Origin: an uncultured Lachnospiraceae bacterium
GTDB lineage: Bacteria; Bacillota; Clostridia; Lachnospirales; Lachnospiraceae
Assembly: GCA_947575805.1 (NCBI GenBank)
Contig: CANPOY010000023.1
Span: forward strand, 1 to 43,088
Length of the DNA: 43,088 bases
Direction: 5' to 3'
Positions within the stretch are counted from its first letter, which is position 1. Each line of letters starts with the position of its first letter. The position numbers and the translations under genes were made by a program. Under the pieces are notes generated by a model. The model worked only from the letters and a program-made list of their open reading frames with translations, was not told the origin of the DNA and did no database searches. Below are positions 23,794-33,701 of the stretch, one piece after another.

Positions 23794-26115
23794 ATGAAAA
23801 AAAGTATTCCCTGGATACTGTGGGGTCTGTTGGTCAGTCTTGTTGCGTCTGCGGTGGTGATCCTGTTTTTAGGCGTATTTCGAAATGATGCCGAATTACA
23901 GCAGGATAATTTTTTCGAGCAGACCGACAATATGGAATGGCTTTACCAAAGTGTGTACCTGCTTTATGGGGATCTGTACAATATGCAGAACGGCACCCAC
24001 ATCGACTGCAGGGATCTCTATCTGCAGCTCGATGAGGAATATCAGTATCTGTTGGCGGCTGCAGAGGAAGAAGGGGCAATCACCGAGAACTTTGACAACC
24101 AGTCGGACGGCATCGAGCTGATCAACGAGCAGAAAGAGGAGATTTTATTCGAGATCGACCGTCTGGAAGAATATTTTAACGCACTGGAAAACAGCTTTAA
24201 GGATTTAAACAGTCTTTATCATTATTGTATACGGGATAACACCACGGGAAAATATCTGACAAACATGTCAGAAAAACAGGCGGAGAATCTTTTTGAAGAG
24301 GATTACAGCCAGTATCACTTTCTCATGACCTTTCAGTTCGACGAGGCAGGCAACGTGTCCATAGGAAACGTCTGCAGTCAGAACGAGGATCTGGCAAGAA
24401 AAAATGCCAACATTGTGACTCGTGAGAATACCCTTACCTCCCTGCTGGAATCGAATATGGATGACTACTGCAGGATCGGAAATATTGTTCCTCCCAGGGA
24501 TTGCACTGTTATTTACGGAGTGATGGCCGAAGGAGGAGAGGCAAGGTCTGCCAGTAACTTTTGGATAGAACGCTGGGTACTTGGCGGAACGTCCTTAACC
24601 AGTTTTGTAGTGCGCGCTTATGACGGTGACGGATACTCTCTGCCGGCTTATCCGGGTGTTTTGCTTCTGCTGCTTTTCCTGGTAGTGATGCAGGGTGTGT
24701 TTCTGCCGATTCCGGTTAAGTCCAGGCCCTGGGAAGAGGAGAGGTTGTTTACTCCTCCTGCGGAACTGTTGATAGGGGTGGGGGTTCTGACCATAGGACT
24801 GCTCTCTTATGCGTCATCCTATATAGCCTTCTGTACCAGCGGGGCCGGCGTCGAGGCCACTCAGAATTATTTTGACATTTCCAGAAATTTTGCCGATGTG
24901 CTGACCTTTGTCTACAGTCTGGCCATTCAGACCGGTGTCTTCTGGGGAGGCTGGTACGTAGGTGTATGCGCCAGAGCCCTCAGGGGAAAGGGAATCAGAC
25001 GCTATATTAAAGAACGAAGCCTGATCTACCGTTTTTTCCCGTTTATCAGGAGGACTGCACTGAATCTCTGGCGTGCGGCAGAGCATGTGGACCTGAGCGT
25101 CAGCAAAAAGGCGAACAGGACGGTGATCAGGATCGTAATCTGCAATGCCGTCATCCTGTTTATTATCTGCAGTCTTTGGTACGGCGGATTCCTGGTGACA
25201 GTAATTTATTCCGTGCTGCTGTATCTTATCCTGAGAAAGTACATCAGTAACTTGCAGAAGAATTACAGTATTCTGCTGAAAGCCACCAATGAAATGGCGG
25301 AGGGGGATTTAAACGTCAGTATTCAGCAGGACATCGGTGTCTTCGAACCCTTTAAGCCTGAGCTGACTAAAATCCAGAACGGTTTCCGGAAGGCGGTGGA
25401 TGAGGAGGTCAAGAGCCAGAAGATGAAGGCGGAGCTGATCACCAACGTGTCACACGACCTGAAAACACCTCTCACAGCTATCATAACTTATGTGAACCTG
25501 TTAAAGGAAGAAAATATTACCGAGGAACAGCGCAGAGAATATATGAGTGTGCTGGAGACAAAGTCTCTGCGGCTTAAGGCTCTGATTGAGGATCTTTTTG
25601 AGGTCAGTAAGGCTAATTCTCAGAACATTACTTTAAATCTGGCGGATGTGGATATTATGAACCTGGTAAAGCAGGTGGCCTTTGAGATGAGCGATAAGCT
25701 GGAGGAGGCGCAGCTGGAGCTGAGAATGAATCTCACGGACGAAAGGGTGCTGCTTTCGCTGGACAGCCAGAAAACTTACCGCATTTATGAGAACCTCTTC
25801 GGCAATGTTGCAAAATATGCCATGAAGGGTACAAGGGTCTATATAAACGGTTTCCGCATTGATGACACAGTTGTCATAACCCTTAAAAATATTTCCGCCC
25901 AGGAGCTGACAGTAGATTCCGGGGATCTGACAGAAAGGTTTGTCCGGGGGGATGCTTCCCGCAATACGGAGGGCTCCGGGCTGGGTCTGGCCATTGCCAG
26001 AAGCTTTACGGAGCTTCAGGGCGGCACACTGGTGCTGGAGGTGGACGGCGATCTGTTCAAGGTCACTACCACCTGGAAGCTTACCGGCCGGAATGAACTG
26101 CTGCCGGAATTGTAA
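23794..26115 (+). CDS. membrane sensor histidine kinase
   Basis: 773 residues, GGGAGGAAACT before the ATG. One N-terminal membrane segment (about 7-29), an extracellular sensor of about 250 residues without a family I recognise, then a block of five or so membrane segments (about 287-475), a HAMP-like linker (MAEGDLNVSIQQD), HisKA with phosphoacceptor H554 (NVSHDLKTPLTAI), and an HATPase domain with N-box YENLFGNVAKYA and G2 box EGSGLGLAIARS. A clear DxGxG G1 box is missing, as in several VanS-like kinases of Clostridia. Signal unknown; partner is the response regulator just upstream. Confidence 0.93.
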   Translation: MKKSIPWILWGLLVSLVASAVVILFLGVFRNDAELQQDNFFEQTDNMEWLYQSVYLLYGDLYNMQNGTHIDCRDLYLQLDEEYQYLLAAAEEEGAITENFDNQSDGIELINEQKEEILFEIDRLEEYFNALENSFKDLNSLYHYCIRDNTTGKYLTNMSEKQAENLFEEDYSQYHFLMTFQFDEAGNVSIGNVCSQNEDLARKNANIVTRENTLTSLLESNMDDYCRIGNIVPPRDCTVIYGVMAEGGEARSASNFWIERWVLGGTSLTSFVVRAYDGDGYSLPAYPGVLLLLLFLVVMQGVFLPIPVKSRPWEEERLFTPPAELLIGVGVLTIGLLSYASSYIAFCTSGAGVEATQNYFDISRNFADVLTFVYSLAIQTGVFWGGWYVGVCARALRGKGIRRYIKERSLIYRFFPFIRRTALNLWRAAEHVDLSVSKKANRTVIRIVICNAVILFIICSLWYGGFLVTVIYSVLLYLILRKYISNLQKNYSILLKATNEMAEGDLNVSIQQDIGVFEPFKPELTKIQNGFRKAVDEEVKSQKMKAELITNVSHDLKTPLTAIITYVNLLKEENITEEQRREYMSVLETKSLRLKALIEDLFEVSKANSQNITLNLADVDIMNLVKQVAFEMSDKLEEAQLELRMNLTDERVLLSLDSQKTYRIYENLFGNVAKYAMKGTRVYINGFRIDDTVVITLKNISAQELTVDSGDLTERFVRGDASRNTEGSGLGLAIARSFTELQGGTLVLEVDGDLFKVTTTWKLTGRNELLPEL

Positions 26116-26258
26116 TTTTCCACGTATGAGCTGGATGTTGGTTGCCCTATGGCTTTTCACCGCATTTAGCACAAGATAGTGGCGCTTATTAGTTGAGTGG
26201 TCTCCCAATCTGAAATCTTTCTTCTGAGGTGGCTGTATGTTTTTTGTTGGGAAAGTGT

Positions 26259-26287
26259 TTGAAGTATCCGCTCGTTTGTGCTATCAT
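26259..26287 (+). promoter_or_regulatory. promoter for leuCD
   Basis: TTGAAG at 26259-26264, a 17-base spacer, and TATCAT at 26282-26287. Transcription would begin around 26294, just before the leader hairpin. Confidence 0.6.
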
Positions 26288-26295
26288 GGTCATTA

Positions 26296-26341
26296 GACGG
26301 CGTCGGCTGACAGGGCCTGAACCCTGTCCGTCGGCGCCGTC
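26296..26341 (+). promoter_or_regulatory. stem-loop in the leuC leader
   Basis: GACGGCG (26296-26302) pairs with CGCCGTC (26335-26341), and inside it GACAGGG (26309-26315) pairs with CCCTGTC (26322-26328). No T run follows, so it is not a standard terminator. It would form at the very 5' end of the leuCD mRNA. The rest of 26116-26258 shows no gene. Confidence 0.5.
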
Positions 26342-26379
26342 CGGCGTTTATACATTAAAAGAAAGGTATGGTACAGTAT

Positions 26380-27648
26380 ATGGGAATGACAATGACACAG
26401 AAAATCCTTGCCGCTGCCGCAGGGCTGCCGCAGGTAGAGGCCGGACAGCTCATTGAGGCAAATCTGAACCTGGTGCTGGGCAATGATATTACAAGCCCTG
26501 TTGCCATTAAGGAGATGGAAAAGTTTACCGTGCAGGGTGTTTTTGACAAGGATAAAATTGCTCTGGTACCGGATCACTTTGTACCCAACAAGGATATAAA
26601 GTCTGCAGAGCACTGCAAATGTGTGCGGGAGTTTGCACGCAAAAATGAGATCACAAATTATTTCGAAGTGGGAGAGATGGGGATTGAACATGCCCTGCTT
26701 CCCGAGAAAGGCCTGACCGTGGCGGGAGACGTGATCATCGGCGCGGATTCCCATACCTGCACCTACGGCGCCCTGGGAGCCTTTTCCACAGGGGTAGGCA
26801 GCACGGACATGGCGGCGGGGATGGCTACCGGCAAGGCCTGGTTCAAGGTGCCTGCAGCCATTCAATTCAATCTGGTTGGGAAACCGGCGGAATACGTCAG
26901 CGGTAAGGACATTATTTTACATATCATCGGCAGGATCGGCGTGGACGGGGCATTATATAAATCCATGGAATTTGTGGGTGATGGAATCGCCAATCTGTCC
27001 ATGGACGACCGCTTCACCATTGCCAACATGGCCATTGAAGCGGGAGGAAAGAACGGCATCTTCCCGGTGGACGCCCTGGCTGAGGAATATATGAAGAAGC
27101 ATTCTCAAAGACCTTATAAGATATATGAGGCGGATGCGGACGCGGTTTATGACGAGGAATATACCATCGACCTGAGCGCCCTCCGTCCTACGGTGGCTTT
27201 CCCCCATCTGCCGGAGAACACCCATACCATAGACGAGATCAGAGCCATGGATGAGATTAAGATCGATCAGGTGGTCATCGGTTCCTGTACCAACGGCCGT
27301 CTGGATGATCTGAGAATCGCGGCGAAGGTCTTAAACGGCAGGCATGTGGCAAAGGGTATGCGCTGTATTGTGATTCCGGCTACCCAGGCCATCTACATGC
27401 AGGCCATGGAGGAAGGGCTGCTCAAGACCTTTATCCAGGCAGGGGCGATTGTCAGTACGCCTACCTGCGGCCCCTGTCTTGGCGGCTATATGGGAATCCT
27501 GGCTGAAGGGGAGCGCTGTGTCTCCACCACCAATCGTAATTTTGTGGGCCGTATGGGACATGTCACATCCGAAATCTATCTGGCCAGTCCTGCCGTGGCG
27601 GCTGCCAGTGCAATTACCGGCGTGATTTCCGCACCTGATGAGCTGTGA
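26380..27648 (+). CDS. leuC: 3-isopropylmalate dehydratase, large subunit
   Basis: 422 residues from the ATG at 26380. An ATG at 26368 is too close to the AAAGG site, and ATGs at 26386 and 26392 are also possible. Aconitase-family enzyme of leucine synthesis, isomerising 2- to 3-isopropylmalate. Cysteine ligands of the 4Fe-4S cluster lie in [11 protein letters not shown] and [11 protein letters not shown], with substrate residues in [20 protein letters not shown]. The length and sequence fit the shorter, archaeal/clostridial type (about 420 residues) rather than the 466-residue enterobacterial type. leuD follows 72 bases later. Confidence 0.94.
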   Translation: MGMTMTQKILAAAAGLPQVEAGQLIEANLNLVLGNDITSPVAIKEMEKFTVQGVFDKDKIALVPDHFVPNKDIKSAEHCKCVREFARKNEITNYFEVGEMGIEHALLPEKGLTVAGDVIIGADSHTCTYGALGAFSTGVGSTDMAAGMATGKAWFKVPAAIQFNLVGKPAEYVSGKDIILHIIGRIGVDGALYKSMEFVGDGIANLSMDDRFTIANMAIEAGGKNGIFPVDALAEEYMKKHSQRPYKIYEADADAVYDEEYTIDLSALRPTVAFPHLPENTHTIDEIRAMDEIKIDQVVIGSCTNGRLDDLRIAAKVLNGRHVAKGMRCIVIPATQAIYMQAMEEGLLKTFIQAGAIVSTPTCGPCLGGYMGILAEGERCVSTTNRNFVGRMGHVTSEIYLASPAVAAASAITGVISAPDEL

Positions 27649-27720
27649 TGCCTTCAGCCGGCAGGATGGAAGTGTAACAGGAGCGGGAAAGTATAAGGAA
27701 AAGAGACAGGGAGGTTTGCT

Positions 27721-28209
27721 ATGAATAACGCAAAGGGAACAGTTTTTAAATATGGAGACAATGTTGACACGGATGTGATCATTCCGGCCAGATATCTGAA
27801 CTCCTCCGATCCGGGGGAGCTTGCGGCACACTGCATGGAAGACATTGACAAGGACTTTATTGGCAAGGTGAACAAGGGGGATATTATCGTGGCGGAAAAG
27901 AATTTCGGCTGCGGTTCCTCCAGAGAGCATGCCCCCATTGCCATTAAGGCGGCAGGGGTCAGCTGTGTGATCGCCGAGACCTTCGCCAGGATTTTCTATC
28001 GCAACGCCATCAATATCGGGCTGCCCATCATAGAGTGTCCTGAGGCTGCAAGAGGAATTGAAGCGGGAGATCAGGTGGAAGTGAATTTTGACACAGGGAT
28101 CATTTCCAACCTCACAAAGGGCAGCACCTTCAAGGGCCAGGCTTTCCCTGAATTCATGCAGAAGATTATTGCCGCAGAGGGATTGGTTAATTATATCAAC
28201 GGGAAGTAA
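27721..28209 (+). CDS. leuD: 3-isopropylmalate dehydratase, small subunit
   Basis: 162 residues with AGGGAGGTTTGCT before the ATG. Swivel domain with the family motifs [35 protein letters not shown] and [11 protein letters not shown]. Forms the active enzyme with LeuC. leuA and leuB are not nearby in the window. Confidence 0.95.
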   Translation: MNNAKGTVFKYGDNVDTDVIIPARYLNSSDPGELAAHCMEDIDKDFIGKVNKGDIIVAEKNFGCGSSREHAPIAIKAAGVSCVIAETFARIFYRNAINIGLPIIECPEAARGIEAGDQVEVNFDTGIISNLTKGSTFKGQAFPEFMQKIIAAEGLVNYINGK

Positions 28210-28287
28210 TTTTATGGTGGAGGACCGGTATTGGCATAGCCTGGCCCGTACTACCAGGTTACCATGAAGCGATAGGAGATGAGAACT

Positions 28288-29667
28288 GTGAGCGCACGGA
28301 CAGGTGAAAAAAAGTATGAGATCGATATGTGCAGCGGCCCCCTGGCGGGGAAAATACTTCTGTTTTATTTTCCCCTGATGCTTTCCGGCATCCTGCAGCT
28401 TCTGTTCAATGCGGCGGACATTGCGGTAGCCGGGCGCTTCGCCGGAAACGAGGCCCTGGCGGCAGTGGGATCCACCAGCTCCCTGACCAATCTGCTGGTG
28501 AATCTGTTCATTGGGCTTTCTGTGGGTGCCAATGTGCTGGTGGCCCGATTTTACGGGGCAGGACAGACGGAAGAGCTCAAAAGCATGGTACAGACTGCCG
28601 TGGCCACCTCCGTAATCGGCGGCGTTATCCTGATATTTGTGGGCTTTTTCCTTTCAAAGCCGGCTCTGACCCTGATGGGAACCCCAGAGGATGTGATCGG
28701 GCATTCCGTGCTTTACATGCGGATCTATTTTGCAGGGATGCCCTTTATGATGGCCTATAATTTCGGGGCAGCCGTCCTGCGGGCGGTGGGGGATACCAGG
28801 CGCCCTCTCTATTATCTGTCCATCGCCGGGGTGGTAAATGTAATCCTGAATCTGATATTTGTCATTTTGTTTCACATGGGTGTGGCCGGAGTGGCCACTG
28901 CCACTGTGATTTCCCAGGCCATATCTGCCGCGCTGGTGCTCCGGTGCCTGATCAAGAGCGACAGCGTCTATCGGCTGGAATTAAAGGGGCTGCGGATTGC
29001 GAAGGATAAGCTGGTGAAGATGGTACAGATCGGCATTCCGGCAGGGTTGCAGGGTGCATTGTTTTCCATTTCCAATGTGCTGATCCAGTCCTCGGTGAAC
29101 GGCTTCGGCAAGATTGCCATGGCGGGAAATACTGCCGGAAGCAACCTGGAAGGCTTTGTTTATACTGCTATGAACGCTTTTCATCAGGCGTCCATCAGCT
29201 TCTGCGGCCAGAATTACGGGGCCGTAAAGTATAAAAGGATGGCCAGGGCGTTGTTTCTCTGCCTTGGCTTTGTAACGGTGGTTGGGCTGCTCATGGGCAG
29301 CGGGGCCTATCTGTGCGCCGGAACGCTGTTAAAGCTTTATTCTCCCGACAGTGAGGTCATAGGCTATGGCATCCTGCGCATGGGATATATCTGTATTCCT
29401 TACTTTCTGTGCGGTTTGATGGATGTGATGGTAGGAGGGCTGCGGGGCATGGGCTATTCCGTTATGCCCATGATCGTGTCGCTGACGGGGGCCTGCCTGT
29501 TTCGGGTGGTGTGGATTTATACGATCTTTCAGCAGCACCGGACACTGGAATGCCTGTACCTATCCTATCCCATCAGCTGGGGACTGACCTTCCTGGTACA
29601 TCTGATCTGCTTTACAGTGGTCTACCGCAGGTTATTAAAGCGGTCTGCCGGAAATGCAGCGGACTGA
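28288..29667 (+). CDS. MATE-family efflux transporter
   Basis: 459 residues starting at GTG 28288. The ATG at 28279 directly abuts GGAG and cannot use it, whereas the GTG lies at proper distance. About twelve membrane segments in two similar halves, with MATE features: KILLFYFPLMLSGILQLLFN at the first segment, ALAAVGSTSSLTNLLVNLFIG, and MAYNFGAAVLRAVGDTRRPL. Cation-coupled multidrug or metabolite exporter of the inner membrane; substrate unknown. It sits alone between leuD and ruvA. Confidence 0.9.
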   Translation: MSARTGEKKYEIDMCSGPLAGKILLFYFPLMLSGILQLLFNAADIAVAGRFAGNEALAAVGSTSSLTNLLVNLFIGLSVGANVLVARFYGAGQTEELKSMVQTAVATSVIGGVILIFVGFFLSKPALTLMGTPEDVIGHSVLYMRIYFAGMPFMMAYNFGAAVLRAVGDTRRPLYYLSIAGVVNVILNLIFVILFHMGVAGVATATVISQAISAALVLRCLIKSDSVYRLELKGLRIAKDKLVKMVQIGIPAGLQGALFSISNVLIQSSVNGFGKIAMAGNTAGSNLEGFVYTAMNAFHQASISFCGQNYGAVKYKRMARALFLCLGFVTVVGLLMGSGAYLCAGTLLKLYSPDSEVIGYGILRMGYICIPYFLCGLMDVMVGGLRGMGYSVMPMIVSLTGACLFRVVWIYTIFQQHRTLECLYLSYPISWGLTFLVHLICFTVVYRRLLKRSAGNAAD

Positions 29668-29788
29668 CGGCAGAGGGGTCTTTTTCCGGAAGGGGCAGAC
29701 TGACGGCAGATGGTTCTATGCCCGGGAGACACGGACGGTTGACTGCAGGAAGGCTTTCGGCGGATTGGGAAAAAAGGGTAAACTTTGT

Positions 29789-30400
29789 ATGATAGCATAT
29801 GTAAACGGAATTTTAGAAGATATTGGCGAAAATAATGCGGTGGTGGATGTGAACGGGTTTGGGATCAATGTAAATATCTCACCGGATACGGCGTCCCGGC
29901 TTCCGGGAATCGGCGAGCCGGTAAAGCTTTATACCTATACCTGTGTCAGGGAGGACGCATTCCAGCTTTACGGCTTCCTTTCCGGAAGCGAACTGGAAAT
30001 ATTTAAGAAGCTGATTACCGTAAACGGCATCGGACCAAAGGGTGGGCTTGCCATTCTTTCGGTCATGGGTGCGGATGACCTTCGATATGCCATCATGTCG
30101 GGGGACGCCAAAGCTATTTCCAAAGCGCCGGGAATCGGTTCCAAGACGGCGCAGAGAGTGATTCTGGATCTGAAGGACAAGATTTCCATAGACGACGTGC
30201 TGATTGACCGGGAAATCGCTGCCACGGCGGCTAATCCCGGGCTTAAGGCAGATACGCCCCAGAAGAAGGAGGCCATTGAGGCCCTGGTTTCCCTGGGATA
30301 CGGCCAGACGGAGAGTGCAAGGGCGGTAAATGCCGTGGAGGGCATAGAGGACATGGATGCCGGCGCGGTATTGAAGGCAGCCCTGAAAAAGATGTTCTAG
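29789..30400 (+). CDS. ruvA: Holliday junction DNA helicase subunit RuvA
   Basis: 203 residues from ATG 29789 (AAAAAAGGG upstream). N-terminal OB domain ([25 protein letters not shown]), two helix-hairpin-helix motifs ([31 protein letters not shown]), and a C-terminal RuvB-binding domain ([17 protein letters not shown]). Binds the four-way junction and recruits RuvB for branch migration. ruvB follows after 22 bases. Confidence 0.96.
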   Translation: MIAYVNGILEDIGENNAVVDVNGFGINVNISPDTASRLPGIGEPVKLYTYTCVREDAFQLYGFLSGSELEIFKKLITVNGIGPKGGLAILSVMGADDLRYAIMSGDAKAISKAPGIGSKTAQRVILDLKDKISIDDVLIDREIAATAANPGLKADTPQKKEAIEALVSLGYGQTESARAVNAVEGIEDMDAGAVLKAALKKMF

Positions 30401-30422
30401 ATATAGTAAAGGAATTCGAAGC

Positions 30423-31427
30423 ATGGCGGTAAAGAGAACGATTGAGACCAACATAACGGAAGAAGACATTAAGATTGAGGGTTCCCTGCGTCCCCAGACC
30501 CTGAGCGATTATATCGGACAGGCCAAGGTGAAAGAAAATCTGAAAATCTATATTGAGGCCGCCAGGCAGCGGGGGGATTCTCTGGATCATGTGCTTTTTT
30601 ACGGTCCTCCCGGTCTGGGGAAAACGACTCTCGCGGGAATCATTGCCAATGAAATGGGTGTCCATCTGAAGGTGACCAGCGGCCCTGCCATTGAGAAGCC
30701 GGGAGAGATTGCCGCCATTTTAAATGGCCTGGAGGAGGGGGACCTGCTGTTTGTGGACGAGATCCATCGACTGAACCGTCAGGTGGAGGAGGTACTGTAT
30801 CCCGCAATGGAGGATTATTGCATCGACATTATGATCGGCAAGGGTTCAACCGCCCGCTCCGTGCGGCTGGAGCTGCCGAGATTTACTCTCGTCGGCGCTA
30901 CTACCAGGGCCGGTCTGCTGACAGCCCCTTTAAGAGATCGCTTCGGCATGATTTATCATCTGGAATTTTATACGGTGGAAGAGCTGCAGACCATTATTCT
31001 GCATTCCGCCCGGGTTTTAAACGTGGAAATTGAGCCCGGCGGAGCGCTGGAGATGGCCCGCAGAAGCCGGGGGACTCCCAGGCTGGCCAACCGCATTTTA
31101 AAGCGTGTACGGGACTTTGCCCAGGTAAAATACGAAGGTATCATCACGGAGGAGGTAGCCAGGACGGCGCTGGATCTGATGGACGTGGACAAGCTGGGCC
31201 TGGATCACATCGACCGCAATATCCTGCAGACTATTATCGGGAAATTTGACGGAGGCCCGGTGGGACTGGATACTCTGGCGGCGGCCATCGGCGAGGATGC
31301 AGGTACCATCGAGGATGTGTATGAGCCGTATTTGATTAAGAACGGCTTTATCAATCGTACTCCCCGGGGCAGGGTAGCCACAGAGACGGCCCGGCACCAT
31401 CTGGGGCCGGCGGGCGGTTGCTCCTGA
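30423..31427 (+). CDS. ruvB: Holliday junction DNA helicase subunit RuvB
   Basis: 334 residues with AAAGGAATT before the ATG. AAA+ ATPase with Walker [10 protein letters not shown], Walker [11 protein letters not shown], sensor 1 LVGATTRAG and arginine finger in LRDRFG. The C-terminal winged helix ends in [17 protein letters not shown]. Ring motor that drives branch migration with RuvA. Full length. Confidence 0.97.
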   Translation: MAVKRTIETNITEEDIKIEGSLRPQTLSDYIGQAKVKENLKIYIEAARQRGDSLDHVLFYGPPGLGKTTLAGIIANEMGVHLKVTSGPAIEKPGEIAAILNGLEEGDLLFVDEIHRLNRQVEEVLYPAMEDYCIDIMIGKGSTARSVRLELPRFTLVGATTRAGLLTAPLRDRFGMIYHLEFYTVEELQTIILHSARVLNVEIEPGGALEMARRSRGTPRLANRILKRVRDFAQVKYEGIITEEVARTALDLMDVDKLGLDHIDRNILQTIIGKFDGGPVGLDTLAAAIGEDAGTIEDVYEPYLIKNGFINRTPRGRVATETARHHLGPAGGCS

Positions 31428-31485
31428 AGAGAAGGATGATACTTACGTCAGGGAAACGGGAACACGGATACGAGGAGAAGAATAG

Positions 31486-32889
31486 ATGGTGTTGGGAAAC
31501 TTGGGCAAAGCGGCAGCTGTTCTTTCGGCGGCTGCGCTGCTTGCGGCCGCCGGCACAGGGACAACTCCGGCTTACAAAGAGGAGAAAACAGCGGAGACAA
31601 ATCAGGGCGGCCGGTGCAAAAGGGAGTATGATGCCGCCGGGAATGAAATCAAAACCATACATTATGATTCCGGGGGAAATATCGTGAAGCTGAGTCGGAC
31701 GGAATATGATGCCGCCGGGAAAAAGATTCGTTATACGGAATATTCCACCACCGGGAAACTGCATTATGTGCGGAGTGAAACGACGTATGATACCGCTGCT
31801 AGAACAGGCAAATGTTTATCCTGGAGGAACGATGAAAACATGGAGGAATCCCTGTTCGGGTGGGTGGAATGGGAGAATGATGCAGAAGGGAACGTAACAA
31901 AGGATATTACCTGCTGCACTGACGGAAGAAGGATGTCCTGGTTCGAGTATGAATATGATGCCAATGGCAACAGAATCCGGGAATTAAATTATTCGGGCGA
32001 CGGAAGCCTGGTTACAGAAAGCGAATTTGACGCCGACGGCAAGCAAATCAAGTATATAGACCATGACATAGGTTATCGGTGTGAGGTGAAAAAAAAATAT
32101 GATGCCAATGGAAACGTGATCCGGAGTCTATCGAATACCTATAACGGAAATGAGGAATATCAGTCGGAAAGCGAGTATGCCTATGACGCGGCCGGAAACC
32201 GGATCCGATATATATCTTACGGCCATGACGGAGGTATTTCCCTGTGGTATGAATATGAGTATGACTCTCGGGGGAACCGGACGGGGACAACCTCTTATCA
32301 TGCCGACGGCAGTGTGAACAACCGTGCAGAATACGAATATGACGCTGACGGGAATCAGACCGGGGAAATGTGGTATGATGCCGGCGGCAATCTGAAGAGT
32401 CTTTTAAAGAAGGCATACGATACCAACGGCAATCTGACCGCATATGTGTCCTATTCGCCTGACGGAAGTGTGGATTTTCTGATGGAAACCACATACGACA
32501 GCGCCGGAAATGTCCTGAAAGATACCCAGTATTTGCCGGACGGAGGCCTGAGCTGGATGAAGGAATATGAGTATGATGCAGACGGGAATCAGACCGGGGA
32601 AATTAAATACGATTCCGGAAAAAACATAGCTTCCTGGTCGGTATGGGAATATTATAAGTATGACGGCGGAAGTGGCAAGTGTCACGTCGGTTATTCCTGT
32701 ACCGGCGGAAGAGCGGATTTTTACCGGGAGGAATACGAATATGACGCTGACGGGAATCCTTTGGTTACAATTGTGTATCCCCCGGAGGTTGAAAGCCGTC
32801 TGTGGCAGCCGTGGAAACATATTTGTAAGTCACGACCCATTCGTCAGCAGGATTTACACCAGGGCATGGAGACGGAGGATAGGGGATGA
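31486..32889 (+). CDS. secreted YD-repeat (RHS-like) protein
   Basis: 467 residues; ATG preceded by GAGGAGAAG. A short hydrophobic N-terminus (AAAVLSAAALLAAAGTGTTPAYA-like, residues 9-28) suggests Sec export, with a weak positive start. The rest is about a dozen repeats of roughly 20-25 residues built on EYDADGNxxxxxxYxxDGS, as in RHS/YD-repeat and wall-associated proteins that form carbohydrate- or toxin-enclosing beta shells. It is far shorter than full RHS toxins and carries no recognisable toxin domain; the last 35 residues are unrelated and basic. It sits between ruvB and zapA and overlaps the next small gene by four bases. Function unknown. Confidence 0.75.
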   Translation: MVLGNLGKAAAVLSAAALLAAAGTGTTPAYKEEKTAETNQGGRCKREYDAAGNEIKTIHYDSGGNIVKLSRTEYDAAGKKIRYTEYSTTGKLHYVRSETTYDTAARTGKCLSWRNDENMEESLFGWVEWENDAEGNVTKDITCCTDGRRMSWFEYEYDANGNRIRELNYSGDGSLVTESEFDADGKQIKYIDHDIGYRCEVKKKYDANGNVIRSLSNTYNGNEEYQSESEYAYDAAGNRIRYISYGHDGGISLWYEYEYDSRGNRTGTTSYHADGSVNNRAEYEYDADGNQTGEMWYDAGGNLKSLLKKAYDTNGNLTAYVSYSPDGSVDFLMETTYDSAGNVLKDTQYLPDGGLSWMKEYEYDADGNQTGEIKYDSGKNIASWSVWEYYKYDGGSGKCHVGYSCTGGRADFYREEYEYDADGNPLVTIVYPPEVESRLWQPWKHICKSRPIRQQDLHQGMETEDRG

Positions 32890-33110
32890 TGAAAGAAGAA
32901 AAGCTGATAGAGGATATTTTAAGGCATCTGGACCAGGAGACACGGATGGGAGTGGTGCGCATGAGTGTGGAGATGGACGAGAATAAAAGCGACGGCGGAG
33001 AGGTTTCTCATAAGTGCTGCAATATGTATGGCCGCCCGGCCAATGAAACAGTAGGGCTTTTGGATAGCTATACCGATGGAAATGCAGGTCGGCCGGATAA
33101 TGAGAGGTGA
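32886..33110 (+). CDS. small protein of unknown function
   Basis: 74 residues overlapping the YD-repeat gene by four bases (ATGA), with GGAGGATAGGGGATG upstream. Acidic helical N-terminus (MKEEKLIEDILRHLDQETRMG) and a cysteine pair (SHKCCNMYGRP) at about residue 44. I recall similar small genes upstream of zapA in Lachnospiraceae but no function. No membrane segment. Confidence 0.55.
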   Translation: MMKEEKLIEDILRHLDQETRMGVVRMSVEMDENKSDGGEVSHKCCNMYGRPANETVGLLDSYTDGNAGRPDNER

Positions 33111-33197
33111 GATCAATTCAAGATTAGCTTGCCTGTATGGCAATATTGATATATAATATAGCTCAAGACAGGGTTTCAAGATCAAAGGGGTAATTTT

Positions 33198-33599
33198 ATG
33201 TCGTCCAAAACAGATACAGAAGTGATTATCGGCGGTAAGGTTCTGACGCTCAGCGGATACGAAAGTGAGGAATATTTACAGAAGGTCGCTTCTTACATAA
33301 ACAATAAACTGAATGAATATAACAAGGTGGACAGTTTCCGAAGGCAGCCTATGGACAAGCAGAGCGTGCTGCTGCAGCTTAACATTGCGGATGATTATTT
33401 TAAAGCCAAGAAGCAGATCACCATTCTGGAAGAGGAGCTGCAGACGAAAGAAAAGGAGCTGTATGATTTAAAACATGAACTGATTTCCGCGCAGATCAAG
33501 CTGGAAACCTCGGAAGAGCAGGTGAAGACGCTCCAACAGGATATAAATGAGAGCGCCAAAAAGGTGGTGCGGCTGGAAACGGAATTAAAGAAAAAGTAA
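33198..33599 (+). CDS. zapA: cell division protein ZapA
   Basis: 133 residues; AAAGGGGTAATTTT before the ATG. N-terminal ZapA fold (EVIIGGKVLTLSGYESEEYLQKVASYI) followed by a long coiled coil (residues 65-133). ZapA binds FtsZ at the division site and promotes bundling of its filaments. Placement next to a U32 peptidase gene is usual in Lachnospiraceae. Confidence 0.88.
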   Translation: MSSKTDTEVIIGGKVLTLSGYESEEYLQKVASYINNKLNEYNKVDSFRRQPMDKQSVLLQLNIADDYFKAKKQITILEEELQTKEKELYDLKHELISAQIKLETSEEQVKTLQQDINESAKKVVRLETELKKK

Positions 33600-33701
33600 G
33601 GCTTGGCTGTCCCGGCAGGGGCGGCCTTTTTGATGCACGAACCCATAAAGTCTGACAAAACTATGGGTGGAGCGCGAAGTTGGGAAAGGCAGGACAGTGA
33701 T

